Shown in pieces: positions 1 through 9,049 of a stretch of DNA of 64,000 nt (position 1 is the first letter of the stretch; each line of letters starts with the position of its first letter). The stretch covers positions 5,363,501 to 5,427,500 of the forward strand of contig NZ_CP046176.1 in assembly GCF_013009555.1 (NCBI RefSeq). The letters run 5' to 3'. The notes under the pieces are model-generated. The model saw nothing but the letters and a program-made list of their open reading frames with translations, made no database searches and was not told the DNA's origin. This DNA comes from Phocaeicola dorei (GTDB lineage: Bacteria; Bacteroidota; Bacteroidia; Bacteroidales; Bacteroidaceae). Position numbers and translations under genes: made by a program.

Positions 1-23
1 CTACAACAAGACAATAGTTTCAT

Positions 24-152
24 TTACCTCACTCTTCTATTCAACTGATTATTCGCTTTATCCGGCTTGGATTTACCGATCCGTTTGCCACCGGACTTCT
101 TTTTAGTTTCCTGTTTCACCTTAAAAGCAAATGGATTTTTCTTATTTACCAT
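24..152 (-). CDS. Small basic hypothetical protein (42 aa)
   Basis: A 42-residue lysine/arginine-rich reading frame beginning MVNKKNPFAF, with a purine-rich AAAAAGGGA stretch upstream of the ATG. A longer in-frame start at 215 exists, but it would run into the cysE promoter region. It has no membrane segment or recognisable domain. The composition would suit a small nucleic-acid- or ribosome-associated protein, which is only a guess. The reading frame could also be chance. Confidence 0.35.
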   Translation of the reverse strand: MVNKKNPFAFKVKQETKKKSGGKRIGKSKPDKANNQLNRRVR

Positions 153-207
153 AAATATTCCCTTTTTCTGCAAAAATAAAGGATTAAAATCAATATTCAT
201 TCTATTT

Positions 208-239
208 ATTGGCAATAATATAGAATTTACTTACTTTTG
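208..239 (+). promoter_or_regulatory. Putative cysE promoter
   Basis: TACTTTTG at 232-239 is an exact match to the Bacteroides -7 box TAnnTTTG. A weak ATTG -33 element lies 20 bp upstream. The start codon at 261 leaves a leader of only about 15 nt. Confidence 0.55.
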
Positions 240-260
240 TCCTTCCAAAACATTCAATTC

Positions 261-1169
261 ATGACTACATTCAATTACACGAACATATTAACGCAGGCAG
301 TAGATGAATTATCTGAAAGCCAGTCCTATAAAGGATTATTCCATCAACACAAAGATGGAGATCCTTTACCATCTGCCAAATCCCTATACAAGATAGTAGA
401 ATTGGCACGCGCCATTATCTTCCCTGGTTACTTTGGTAATTCCACCGTTAACAGCCATACCATCAACTACCATATCGGTGTAAATGTAGAAACCCTGTTC
501 GGCCTGCTGACTGAACAAATTCTGGCAGGACTTTGCTTCGGACAAGAAAACAGTAAAAATGCAACCGATGACAATGAACCGTGCAGAGAAACAGCCTCTT
601 TGCTGGCAGCTCGTTTCATCAATAAATTGCCCGAACTCCGCCGCATTCTGGCTACCGATGTAGAAGCCGCATATTATGGTGATCCCGCCGCCACATGCTT
701 TGGTGAAATCATCAGTTGCTATCCAGCTATCCGAGCTATCAGCAATTACCGCATCGCACATGAGCTGTTAATACTGGGTGTACCTTTAATCCCACGCTTC
801 ATTACAGAAATGGCACATTCGGAAACCGGTATCGATATTCATCCGGGGGCACAAATAGGACATCATTTCACTATTGACCACGGTACAGGTGTAGTAATCG
901 GAGCAACCAGCATCATCGGAAATAATGTGAAGCTCTATCAAGGGGTAACATTAGGAGCTAAAAGCTTTCCGCTAGACAATAATGGAAATCCCATTAAAGG
1001 CATTCCACGTCATCCTATTTTGGAAGACGATGTCATTGTATATTCCAATGCAACAATCTTAGGGCGTGTTACTATTGGCAAGGGGGCTACCGTAGGAGGT
1101 AATATTTGGGTAACAGAAAATGTACCTGCCGGATCACGTATCGTACAACGAAAAAACAAAGACGAATAA
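261..1169 (+). CDS. cysE: Serine O-acetyltransferase
   Basis: A 302-aa protein that transfers acetyl from acetyl-CoA to serine, the first step of cysteine synthesis in the cytoplasm. The N-terminal half is the helical SATase region. From about residue 190 there are left-handed beta-helix hexapeptide repeats (IDIHPGAQIG, TIDHGTGVVIG, NNVKLYQGVTLG), with the catalytic-type DHGTG motif visible. I chose the ATG at 261 (MTTFNYT) over one at 237 because the latter falls inside the promoter. The length is close to that of other Bacteroidetes serine acetyltransferases. It is a chromosomal housekeeping gene and stands alone. Confidence 0.93.
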   Translation: MTTFNYTNILTQAVDELSESQSYKGLFHQHKDGDPLPSAKSLYKIVELARAIIFPGYFGNSTVNSHTINYHIGVNVETLFGLLTEQILAGLCFGQENSKNATDDNEPCRETASLLAARFINKLPELRRILATDVEAAYYGDPAATCFGEIISCYPAIRAISNYRIAHELLILGVPLIPRFITEMAHSETGIDIHPGAQIGHHFTIDHGTGVVIGATSIIGNNVKLYQGVTLGAKSFPLDNNGNPIKGIPRHPILEDDVIVYSNATILGRVTIGKGATVGGNIWVTENVPAGSRIVQRKNKDE

Positions 1170-1222
1170 AGACCTTTTGTCATCATAGATTAGTTTGGAT
1201 TACATTCATAATTTATCAAGTT

Positions 1223-1727
1223 TTAAATATGTGTAAATCCATGTAATCTATGATCAGAAACTTCTTTATGCACCCACGGAAGTCTCAGCACAAAGCAGCA
1301 TCTCTGTGTATAATCGGCATCAATCACAAGAGAACCTCCAAATTTCTCAGCCAGCAACCGGCAGATAGGAAGCCCTAATCCTGTCCCTCGCATAAAATCA
1401 TCTAATTGGGTAAAACGTTCAAATACAAAATCATGCTTGTCTTTAAGAATTCCTTTCCCTGTATCAATAATAAGTAATAAGTCTGCCGCCCCATGCAAAA
1501 TAGTAATATTTTAAATTATCCAGCCTCAAACATACTTTCTTCACCTCATCCGTCTGTTTCAATATATTCTCTTCATCATTCTTATAATAAAAATAATCCA
1601 GCTTAATACAATAAGAAATAATTTGCATATGCTTATCGCCCGATTCCTCACTTCTTTGCAGAAGAGTATCACACATACTTAAAACAAGAGGGGAATCCAT
1701 AATTTGAAGAAAAACATAAATTGACAA
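1223..1727 (-). pseudogene. Remnant of a TPR-type sensor histidine kinase
   Basis: Two minus-strand fragments meet at about 1464-1498 in different frames. The upstream fragment (to 1727) resembles a helical TPR-like sensor segment. The downstream fragment carries the end of an HATPase_c domain, with IDTGKGI (G1-box-like) and GTGLGLPICRLLAEKFGG (G2 box). The phosphoacceptor His region and N box that should lie between them are missing. This looks like an internal deletion plus frameshift that fused the two ends of one kinase gene. No function is expected. Confidence 0.75.
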
Positions 1728-1794
1728 ATAAAAACAGAAAAAGGAGCACCGACACTCTGATACTCCTTTCTCCTAAACTAAAGCAAACCAACGG

Positions 1795-2271
1795 TTACTT
1801 TGAAGCATATGCGCACAACATCCACACCATTTTTTCCTGTTCCTTCAAATAGTCACTCATCACCGCTACAGTAGCCTCATCACCGGCTTGTGAAGCGACA
1901 GCCAAAAGTTTACGCTCTTCCACGATGAAATGACTGTAAGTTTCCAAAATGTTGTTCAATGCTTCGTCACCGTTTGTAACACCCTCTACCTCTTTTATAT
2001 TCGATACTTTCAAATAATCGCTATACTTGTTCTTCGGGACGCCTCCCAGCATCAGGATACGTTCTGCCAGTTCATCCACTTTCTCGGCTGCATTGTTATA
2101 CAAATCCTCAAATTTGCTGTGCAGTACAAAGAAACCATGCCCTTTAATATTCCAGTGGAACCCACGAAGATTAGCATAAAATACTTGGTAGTCTGCCAAT
2201 AATTGTTGCAATGATTCTACTACCTTTGCAGCTGCCGCTGAATCTAACTTGATATAATCTAATGTTCTCAT
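1795..2271 (-). CDS. dps: Dps-family DNA-binding ferritin-like protein
   Basis: A 158-aa four-helix protein of the Dps/ferritin-like family. The family forms a dodecamer that oxidises and stores iron and protects DNA under oxidative stress or starvation. The ferroxidase signature is visible: YANLRGFHWNIKG near residue 40, followed by HSKFEDLY about 12 residues on. The length is typical. The gene is monocistronic, with a strong Bacteroides promoter about 50 bp upstream. Dps genes in this group are commonly induced by peroxide, but no operator is evident here. Confidence 0.93.
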   Translation of the reverse strand: MRTLDYIKLDSAAAAKVVESLQQLLADYQVFYANLRGFHWNIKGHGFFVLHSKFEDLYNNAAEKVDELAERILMLGGVPKNKYSDYLKVSNIKEVEGVTNGDEALNNILETYSHFIVEERKLLAVASQAGDEATVAVMSDYLKEQEKMVWMLCAYASK

Positions 2272-2317
2272 AATGTTTTTATTTTTAAATTGATTACTTT
2301 TATTTTTTTCTCTGATG

Positions 2318-2349
2318 CAAAGATAAGGGGGAAAGTAATGCGTGTCAAA
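2318..2349 (-). promoter_or_regulatory. dps promoter
   Basis: Read on the minus strand, TTTG (2346-2349), a 20-bp spacer and TATCTTTG (2318-2325) match the Bacteroides -33/-7 consensus exactly. The promoter sits 47 bp upstream of the dps start codon. Confidence 0.75.
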
Positions 2350-2591
2350 CTGATAATTTCTATATTTGATGTAGTTTGATTAAGATTCTTTGAGTATCAA
2401 ACCATTAAGAAGAACTTGCATGAGAATGGGCAATGGATAAGAAATTGCTAACTTGTTTTATTACACTATATTCCTCATGCTTTTCAAATAACTCTTTTCT
2501 AAGTGCAAAGATACGATTTTTTCTCCAATTATAAGAATCCGTACCTTAAAAACTATCTATGTGATAAAGATAATGACATAACAGATTCGTA
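2350..2591. other. AT-rich intergenic region, probable chromosome/element boundary
   Basis: No gene is visible. A second minus-strand TATCTTTG box lies at 2506-2513 without a good -33 element. The conjugative element's accessory genes start just to the right, so the left end of the element should lie in or near this stretch. I could not identify an attachment core. Confidence 0.4.
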
Positions 2592-2769
2592 GCCGAGTTC
2601 ACCAAACCACAGGCAAAGGTAACTCGTGTTCTTTTCGTCCAAGCAAGGTCAAGCCCTGCGGGTGTCGTGGAAAAATCATCCTCGCCCCGTGGGGCTTTCT
2701 GTATTTTTCCACACAACCTTGCCTGACGAGAACACGACCTTTTAGAGCCTGTAGTTTGGGAACTCCGGC
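2592..2769. repeat. Giant imperfect palindrome, copy 1
   Basis: About 178 bp folds into one long imperfect hairpin. GCCGAGTTC at the left end pairs with GAACTCCGGC at the right end; CGTGTTCT pairs with AGAACACG, GCAAGGT with ACCTTGC, and TGGAAAAAT with ATTTTTCCA. The apex is GCCCCgtGGGGC. The inner part (2643-2721) is nearly identical to 54345-54425. The outer stem differs in sequence between the copies but remains complementary in each. It could be a structured RNA in the leader of the next gene, or a DNA hairpin. Confidence 0.8.
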
Positions 2770-2805
2770 CCCGAATAGCCGGACTAACAAAAAATATATA
2801 ATGTT

Positions 2806-3765
2806 ATGTCACAAGCAGTATTAAACAACAGTCAAGCAACAGGTCACACCGACCTGCTATCAGGTATCTTGAAGGTACAAGTGAGAAACGAAGAGAAGAT
2901 TACGGAACAAGACCGTATCTATTGCCAGAATCAGCAGGACGAGCTTTACAAGACGCTCGACCAGATTGCCTGGTGGTACAACATCTTCAAGAGAGAAGCC
3001 GAAAAATATGAGGGTAAAATCAAACTCAAGCACGAGCCGAACGGTAAGATTACCACAAGCAGCTATGACCTCCACTATCGGTACAATAACGATGAGAAGG
3101 ATTATACCCATCACGAGTTTACTCCTTTCAAGAACATCAATGAGTTGGTGGATAGTCGTCATAACGCTATCAGGAACTTCATCAGTCGCATCATCGGCTA
3201 TTTCAACAACACCTACAGCGTCTCTGTTGAAGCACCAAAGATTGATGAGAAGACTCTTCCGATAGACTTCCGACCTGTATATAACACCTATGTAGATGTG
3301 GTTATCGAACATCTCGGCGGCAAGAGTTTCCGAGATACTGCCGAGGAAGAACTTATCAAGCGATTCCTTGAAACAGTCAGACCATCTAATTGGAGCAAGG
3401 TGAAGCCAGAACTTAAGAAGGACAAGATCATCTTCCCCGATATTGTCACTTGGGACTCTTTCCATTACGAGTGTTATAAGGATTATAGGCTCTCATATGA
3501 AACAGACCGTAAGGTTAGCCGCTTCTGCGAAGGTATTGCCTTTGGTGCAGACGATGTACTTTGCGGAAGTATCGAGATGATTATCGGTCTTGATACACGC
3601 AATGTAGATATATCCAGATGGTACGACCTGACAACGACCAATGCTGTAAGTCTTAAATTTTATGGAAACACCCGTATCGATGTCAAGTTCAAGGACAACG
3701 CAACAGCAGAGAGTTGTTTCAAGCGACTGCGACTAAATGAAATCAAACTAAGAGACGAGAACTGA
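2806..3765 (+). CDS. Hypothetical element protein (319 aa), possibly DUF4942-like
   Basis: A soluble 319-aa protein without signal peptide or TM segment. The sequence has a central charged helical region (residues 40-130) and a C-terminal part with several aromatic/charged strands. I associate it only loosely with the DUF4942-type proteins found beside DNA methyltransferases on mobile elements. It lies immediately downstream of the giant palindrome and directly upstream of the methyltransferase-helicase gene, but has its own terminator, so it is probably monocistronic. Its role is unknown; DNA modification or antirestriction is suggested by context only. Confidence 0.7.
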   Translation: MSQAVLNNSQATGHTDLLSGILKVQVRNEEKITEQDRIYCQNQQDELYKTLDQIAWWYNIFKREAEKYEGKIKLKHEPNGKITTSSYDLHYRYNNDEKDYTHHEFTPFKNINELVDSRHNAIRNFISRIIGYFNNTYSVSVEAPKIDEKTLPIDFRPVYNTYVDVVIEHLGGKSFRDTAEEELIKRFLETVRPSNWSKVKPELKKDKIIFPDIVTWDSFHYECYKDYRLSYETDRKVSRFCEGIAFGADDVLCGSIEMIIGLDTRNVDISRWYDLTTTNAVSLKFYGNTRIDVKFKDNATAESCFKRLRLNEIKLRDEN

Positions 3766-3783
3766 TGACCACACGATATGTAT

Positions 3784-3824
3784 GACACTCCGTAGGTACT
3801 GCCTGCGGGGTGTCTTTCGTTTTT
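3784..3824 (+). terminator. Intrinsic terminator
   Basis: A GC-rich hairpin, GACACTCCGTAGG opposite GCCTGCGGGGTGTC, is followed by TTTCGTTTTT. It ends the transcript of the preceding 319-aa gene. Confidence 0.75.
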
Positions 3825-3846
3825 ATCCACTTCAATCATTACAGCC

Positions 3847-6800
3847 ATGTATGCCATCATACCACAACAGATACCGCAAGGCAAGCGTGCAGAGATCAAC
3901 GAGAAGATTCTCTTTGCCATCAACTCCGGTAAGGATATGATTCCTGCGGAGAGTATATACAACTGCTATACAGGTATCGGAGGACTGCACAACCTCAAGC
4001 AGTCGGACTTCGCCAGCTACCACGAGTATGCCGAGGCAAAGAAGGAGTTCGAGATGGGACAGTTCTTCACACCGCACGAGGTATGTCGGGATATGGTAGA
4101 TGTACTCTCTCCCACATCATCGGAGATGATTCTCGATATGTGTTGCGGTATGGGTAACTTCTTCAACCATCTGCCAAACCAACACAACGCCTACGGCTTT
4201 GACATAGACAGCAAGGCTGTGGCAGTGGCGAGGTATCTCTATCCCGATGCACATATTGAGAAGTGCGACATACAGCAGTACCACTCCGAGCAACGCTTTG
4301 ATGCCATCATAGGTAATCCTCCGTTCAATCTGAAGTTCGACTTCCGAATCTCACAGGAGTATTACATCGACAAAGCATACCATCTACTCAATCCCGCGGG
4401 ATTCCTGATGATTATCGTTCCAGTCTCCTTTATGCAGAACGAGTTCTGGGAGAAGAGCCGTGTAGGAAGAGTGAACGAGGACTTCTCCTTCATCGGACAA
4501 ACAAGGTTGGCACCTCACGCCTTCACATCGGTAGGTGTAGATAATTTCAACACCAAGATAATGGTCTTCCTGCGTCGCTCACAGCATATAGAGATGAATC
4601 CCTACAATGCCGAGGAGTTCGTCTCTATGGCAGAACTCAAGGAGAGAGTGAAAAAAGCCCGTGAGATGAAGCACCGCCTGCGTCTTGACCTTATGCGTGA
4701 GACCAACCGCATAGACAAGGAGGAGTTAGAGCACTTCGAGTACAAGCTCGCCAAGTACATGTATGAGTTGAAGGCTCACGCAAGGCTCAACAAGCATATT
4801 GACAAGGCTGTGGCACTTGTTACCAAGTTCCGTAACCAGAAGCCACCCGAAAATGCCACCAACGAGCAGATGAAGGAGTGGGAACGCAAGAAGCTGACCA
4901 CTGCCAAAGTGCTGGCCACCATACGCAAGTATATCACCTCGCAGAATGTCGTTCCACGCAAGGAGGTGGCATTGGTAAAGACCTCCTACGGCTTCAAGCT
5001 CAAGCAGTATGCACCACGACTACTCGACAAGGTGGAGCATAAGGCGGCAAGCATCAATGACCTCATATTGGATAGCACCGTACTACCTATGCCGGAGATA
5101 GCAACAGAAGAGAATCTGCGACAGATACGCATCGCCAAGAGGCTTATCCGCCGCAAGCGTTGGCTCTACGATATACAGAATCAACCATTCTCGGAGATGG
5201 AAACGGACGATGCCCTTGCCGAGTATCTCGACAATGCCACCTTCGTAAACAAAGATGGCGAGGTGTGCGAGTTCACGCAGTTGCAGAAACACGACCTGAA
5301 CCTTGTGCTTCAGAAGCGATACGCTCTTCTCAACTGGCAGCAAGGCTCAGGCAAGACCGCAGCTGTATATCACAGAGCCAAATATCTGCTCAAATATGGC
5401 AAGGTACGCAATGTGGTGATACTTGCCCCTGCCATTGCCACCAATATGACATGGACTCCATTCCTCGCAATCAACAAGGAGCGATACAGAGTGATACGCA
5501 CATACAAGGATCTCGAAGATGTGCCGAGAGGTATCTTCCTGTTATTATCTACCTATATGGTCGGCAAGCTCAAACGCGACCTTATGCGGTTTGTGAAACT
5601 ATCGTCAAGGAAACTATGCCTTGTATTTGATGAGTCGGACGAGATTACCAACCCATCATCACAACGCACAAAGCATATCCTGGCAGTGTTCCGCAGGCTC
5701 AAATACAAGATTCTCGATACGGGAACAACCACCCGTAACAATATCGCAGAGCTATACAGCCAGTTTGAGTTACTCTATAACAACTCGGTCAATATGACCT
5801 GCTGGTGCGATAACATCTACCACGAGAACCGAGATAAGGAGATAGAGTGTGAAAGGAACCTCCACTGCGGAGAGCCGTTCCCTGCGTTCAGAGGTCATGT
5901 GCTGTTTCGTGCCTGCCACTGTCCGGGCAAAGCAACGGTATTCGGCATAGAGAAGCAGAATCAGGATGTCTATAACAAGGAGGAACTTTTCGACCTCATA
6001 GGAAAGACCATCATCACCCGTAAGTTCCGAGACTTCGCAGGCGAGAAATACAAGATACGGACACACACCGTAAGCCCGTCAGAGGGTGAGCACGAGGTCT
6101 ATCGTGTCATCATCGAGGAGTTCTGCCGTATCTGTGAACTCTACTACAACAGCACGGGTGATACGAAGAAGGATGCAGGACTGAGGCTTATGCGACAGAT
6201 AAAACTGCTTATCAAGGCTTGTTCGGTACCACACCTCATATCGGGATACTACGGTGATGACTATCCGAGCAAGACACGATACATAGAATCATTGATACGC
6301 AAGATACCTGGCAAGGTAGCCATCGGCTGTACCACCCTTGCCGCCTTTGACCTCTACGAGAAGTATATCAGCGAACGCTTCCCCGACAGACCGATATATG
6401 TCGTAAAGGGAGATGTGGCGTTCAAGAAGCGTCAAAGCATAGTGACGGAGTTCGACTCCACCATCAACGGCATACTGATATGCACGCAGCAGAGCCTGAG
6501 CAGTTCGGTAAACATACCTACCTGCAATGATGTGATACTGGAGTCGCTGCAATGGAACATACCCAAGATGGAGCAGTTCTACTTCCGCTTCATACGCCTC
6601 GACTCCAAGGAGATGAAGGATGTGCATTATGTCACCTATGAGGACTCCGTGGAGCAGAACCTGATGGCATTGGTACTGACCAAAGAACGTCTCAACGAGT
6701 TCATCAAGACGGGTGAGGTAAAGGAGCAGTCGGAGATATTCGAGGAGTTCGACATCACAATGTCGGTCATCGACAGTCTGCTGATACGCTCTACGGACAG

Positions 6801-6849
6801 CGAGGGTAAGATACATATCAGCTGGGGAAGCCAGCGAGTAACAAGTTAA
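3847..6849 (+). CDS. N6-adenine DNA methyltransferase / SF2 helicase fusion
   Basis: A 1000-aa two-part enzyme. Residues about 70-260 are a class I SAM methyltransferase, with motif I DMCCGMGNFF near residue 95 and the catalytic NPPF motif near 156, typical of N6-adenine enzymes. A charged coiled linker follows (270-440). Residues about 480-960 are an SF2/SNF2-like helicase: Walker A GSGKT near 500, DESD (DEAH-box position) near 595, GTTTRNN motif III near 624, and an arginine-bearing QFYFRFIRLDS motif VI. Single-chain methylase-helicases of this kind occur on conjugative elements and in phage-defence or restriction-like systems. No separate nuclease gene is adjacent, so protection of the element's own DNA is as likely as host defence. 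ardA follows after 11 bp. Confidence 0.88.
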   Translation: MYAIIPQQIPQGKRAEINEKILFAINSGKDMIPAESIYNCYTGIGGLHNLKQSDFASYHEYAEAKKEFEMGQFFTPHEVCRDMVDVLSPTSSEMILDMCCGMGNFFNHLPNQHNAYGFDIDSKAVAVARYLYPDAHIEKCDIQQYHSEQRFDAIIGNPPFNLKFDFRISQEYYIDKAYHLLNPAGFLMIIVPVSFMQNEFWEKSRVGRVNEDFSFIGQTRLAPHAFTSVGVDNFNTKIMVFLRRSQHIEMNPYNAEEFVSMAELKERVKKAREMKHRLRLDLMRETNRIDKEELEHFEYKLAKYMYELKAHARLNKHIDKAVALVTKFRNQKPPENATNEQMKEWERKKLTTAKVLATIRKYITSQNVVPRKEVALVKTSYGFKLKQYAPRLLDKVEHKAASINDLILDSTVLPMPEIATEENLRQIRIAKRLIRRKRWLYDIQNQPFSEMETDDALAEYLDNATFVNKDGEVCEFTQLQKHDLNLVLQKRYALLNWQQGSGKTAAVYHRAKYLLKYGKVRNVVILAPAIATNMTWTPFLAINKERYRVIRTYKDLEDVPRGIFLLLSTYMVGKLKRDLMRFVKLSSRKLCLVFDESDEITNPSSQRTKHILAVFRRLKYKILDTGTTTRNNIAELYSQFELLYNNSVNMTCWCDNIYHENRDKEIECERNLHCGEPFPAFRGHVLFRACHCPGKATVFGIEKQNQDVYNKEELFDLIGKTIITRKFRDFAGEKYKIRTHTVSPSEGEHEVYRVIIEEFCRICELYYNSTGDTKKDAGLRLMRQIKLLIKACSVPHLISGYYGDDYPSKTRYIESLIRKIPGKVAIGCTTLAAFDLYEKYISERFPDRPIYVVKGDVAFKKRQSIVTEFDSTINGILICTQQSLSSSVNIPTCNDVILESLQWNIPKMEQFYFRFIRLDSKEMKDVHYVTYEDSVEQNLMALVLTKERLNEFIKTGEVKEQSEIFEEFDITMSVIDSLLIRSTDSEGKIHISWGSQRVTS

Positions 6850-6860
6850 ACAGAAAGTCT

Positions 6861-7364
6861 ATGGAAAATATGGATTTAAGCAATGCCGAAGTTGCCGTAA
6901 CCACGCAGCACATCCTGGACGGGAAAGAGTACAAGGACTACTGGGTACAGATGTCCGACTATAGCGATATGGGAGAGTTTCTCTGTGCCTGCTCCGACCT
7001 CTTTCCCGAAGAAGAGGAACCAGAGTACAGATATACCAGATGGGAGAACGTACCCGACTACTTGATAAGGCGTGAATGGATATGTCCCAACTTCTTTGAG
7101 ATACGCGATGCCATGGAAAGGCTCGATGAGAACGAAAGGGAGTATTTCGTCACATGGAGCGAACACTTCGGATATGACATCACAACCGATGATCCGCATA
7201 TGATGGTATCGCACTATCAGGATATATACGGTAACACCATACAAGAGACCGAAGAGGAACTTGCCGACATCGCCGACGATGCTCTGGTATATACGGGCAT
7301 ATCGGGCAACTTCTGCGATATGCTTCCTCTTCAGTATGAGATATTCGATGATAACTACAACTAA
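6861..7364 (+). CDS. ardA: ArdA-type antirestriction protein
   Basis: A 167-aa, strongly acidic protein. ArdA proteins mimic B-form DNA and block type I restriction enzymes during conjugal entry. Family-like features are visible: a SDYSDMGEFLCACSDL segment near residue 30, an EPEYRYTRWENVPDYLI segment resembling the family's DPEFMFQDYENIP, and an acidic C-terminus. The length fits. It lies 11 bp after the methylase-helicase gene and so is probably co-transcribed with it, a double anti-restriction module. A second in-frame ATG lies three codons downstream. Confidence 0.82.
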   Translation: MENMDLSNAEVAVTTQHILDGKEYKDYWVQMSDYSDMGEFLCACSDLFPEEEEPEYRYTRWENVPDYLIRREWICPNFFEIRDAMERLDENEREYFVTWSEHFGYDITTDDPHMMVSHYQDIYGNTIQETEEELADIADDALVYTGISGNFCDMLPLQYEIFDDNYN

Positions 7365-7377
7365 AAATAAAGGATAT

Positions 7378-7692
7378 ATGGAAATCAGTTTCAAAGGACC
7401 GGTAATGCCGATTGACCCATACTCGCAGTTGGCATTTGTGGAGATACTAAACATTATACTCATAGCAAAGCACATTATGGATGTGAACAGGTATCTCATA
7501 GCAAGGAATGTAAACCCTCAGTTCGGCTCACTGTCGGGATATTTCCGATGGTCGTTTGCCGATGAGAGGTTCACGCTGTGGCAACGCACGGACTACAACT
7601 CCGATATGTGCTTCTCACATCGCATATTGGATATGCCGTTCTGTATGCTTGCAGCAAAGGATAAAGAGAACGATGAGCGAGTGTTCAACTAA
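7378..7692 (+). CDS. Hypothetical element protein (104 aa)
   Basis: The ATG at 7378 (MEISFKGPVMPID) follows ardA by 13 bp and is preceded by AAAGGA, so it is probably translated from the same message. A hydrophobic helix (LAFVEILNIILIAKHIM) occupies residues 14-30, and an aromatic-rich segment follows. I do not recognise the family. It belongs to a run of small backbone genes. Confidence 0.6.
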   Translation: MEISFKGPVMPIDPYSQLAFVEILNIILIAKHIMDVNRYLIARNVNPQFGSLSGYFRWSFADERFTLWQRTDYNSDMCFSHRILDMPFCMLAAKDKENDERVFN

Positions 7693-7704
7693 CCATCAAA
7701 GAAT

Positions 7705-7992
7705 ATGGAAACGACAATCAAGGCATCCAACAGAGAGATAGCGATACGAGCCTTCGACCATCTGAGGCAAGAGAGAAAGACCGACTCTGCACTGCGACTG
7801 GCTCACCACCTGCTGCACTATGACCGCATATCACTCGGCATAGGCGAAGTGGATTGGGAGATAGATATGGCAATCCGGAAGTTCGGTGGCAGTCCCCGAA
7901 CAGGATACCGATATACGGCACATTTCAGTTTCAAGGGTGAAACGGAGATGGAGAAAGAGAGATACGAAGAGATATTCAACGGTAAAGAGTAA
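7705..7992 (+). CDS. Hypothetical element protein (95 aa)
   Basis: A small soluble protein beginning METTIKASNREIAIRAFDHL, mixed helical and strand, 12 bp downstream of the previous gene. No domain is recognised. It is part of the small-gene run that follows ardA. A weak GC hairpin follows its stop codon at about 7997-8020. Confidence 0.6.
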   Translation: METTIKASNREIAIRAFDHLRQERKTDSALRLAHHLLHYDRISLGIGEVDWEIDMAIRKFGGSPRTGYRYTAHFSFKGETEMEKERYEEIFNGKE

Positions 7993-8076
7993 CCGAAGGG
8001 CGGCCACAAGGTCGCTCTTCACATTTATAGACATATGTACGGGAAACAGAATCCTGCCGTACACAGGTAACGACAA

Positions 8077-9021
8077 ATGAACGAAGCAAAGAAAACACTC
8101 ACAATGGAGTTCATCGAAAGCATAATGGACGAGAAGTATACCCTCGTATGGGTGGACTATCGGGAAAGTTTTGATGAGAGCAGAGACCTCTTGCAACAAT
8201 GCCTTGAAAAGCAAGGCTGCGAAGATCTGTGGTCAAAGGTTGAGGATTGGTATGAGGATGCCGAGGAGCAGGCGACACAGGAGATTATCAAAGAACTGGA
8301 AAGCCACTGCATCGACTTCCACGACTTCGAGGAGGAAGAGGTTGAAGCCTTCTTTGAGGAACACGACGATGAGATAAGGGATGAGATACGCGAGCGTGAC
8401 GACTCCACAACGGTAAACGACCTTATCAAGAACACCAGAGATATTCCTGTACGGGTGGAGATGCTATCCAACTACGACTGCATCAACTCCTGCTGGTTGG
8501 AGTCGCAAGGTGGCTTCCGATACAAGGAGAGTTACTTCGGGGATATGATAGATACTCTTCGCCTCAACCCTGCAAAGGTAAAGAAAGCATTGACCGAGAA
8601 AGGCTACACCGTATATGGCAGATTCCCGAACAAGAAGTATCGTGACGGCAAGGAGCAGGTATCCTACGAGGATTTCTGCCGGGAGTTGGAGAACTCCTGC
8701 TGTGGAGCCAACCTACTTACCTACATAGGGCTTGTAAACCTCAGAGACCTCTACGATGCCGACTTCAAAATAAAGGAGGTCATCATTCCCAAAGGTAATA
8801 CCTGCGGGCTGTTCAGCTCGATGTATGGCGGTGGCAGTCTGATAGAGATGGAACTCAAGAGCGATGTAAGAATCCGACTGGATAAGGCACGCAAGGACGG
8901 CTACGGTTTCCGCCTGCGACTTGACAATGAACGCTCCGAGTATGATTGCTCTATCAAGCATGTATATGGTGTCTGCGACTCCTTCTTTGGAAAGCAGGTA
9001 AGCATTGTTCCGGCAAACTAA
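8077..9021 (+). CDS. Hypothetical acidic protein (314 aa)
   Basis: A soluble protein whose first 130 residues are exceptionally rich in Glu and Asp (for example HDFEEEEVEAFFEEHDDE near residue 90) and predicted helical. The C-terminal half is basic and strand-rich. No family is recognised. The acidic N-terminal half recalls DNA-mimic antidefence proteins, and the neighbour ardA makes that worth considering, but no motif proves it. The start was chosen as the first ATG of the frame, after an 84-bp gap. Confidence 0.65.
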   Translation: MNEAKKTLTMEFIESIMDEKYTLVWVDYRESFDESRDLLQQCLEKQGCEDLWSKVEDWYEDAEEQATQEIIKELESHCIDFHDFEEEEVEAFFEEHDDEIRDEIRERDDSTTVNDLIKNTRDIPVRVEMLSNYDCINSCWLESQGGFRYKESYFGDMIDTLRLNPAKVKKALTEKGYTVYGRFPNKKYRDGKEQVSYEDFCRELENSCCGANLLTYIGLVNLRDLYDADFKIKEVIIPKGNTCGLFSSMYGGGSLIEMELKSDVRIRLDKARKDGYGFRLRLDNERSEYDCSIKHVYGVCDSFFGKQVSIVPAN

Positions 9022-9049
9022 TCAGTATTAACCATAAAAATATCAATAT

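Noticed and set aside
2599..2790. 63-aa minus-strand ORF over the first palindrome
   Set aside because: It follows the symmetric structure of the palindrome, and the corresponding frame in copy 2 is not conserved; base pairing, not coding, explains the sequence.
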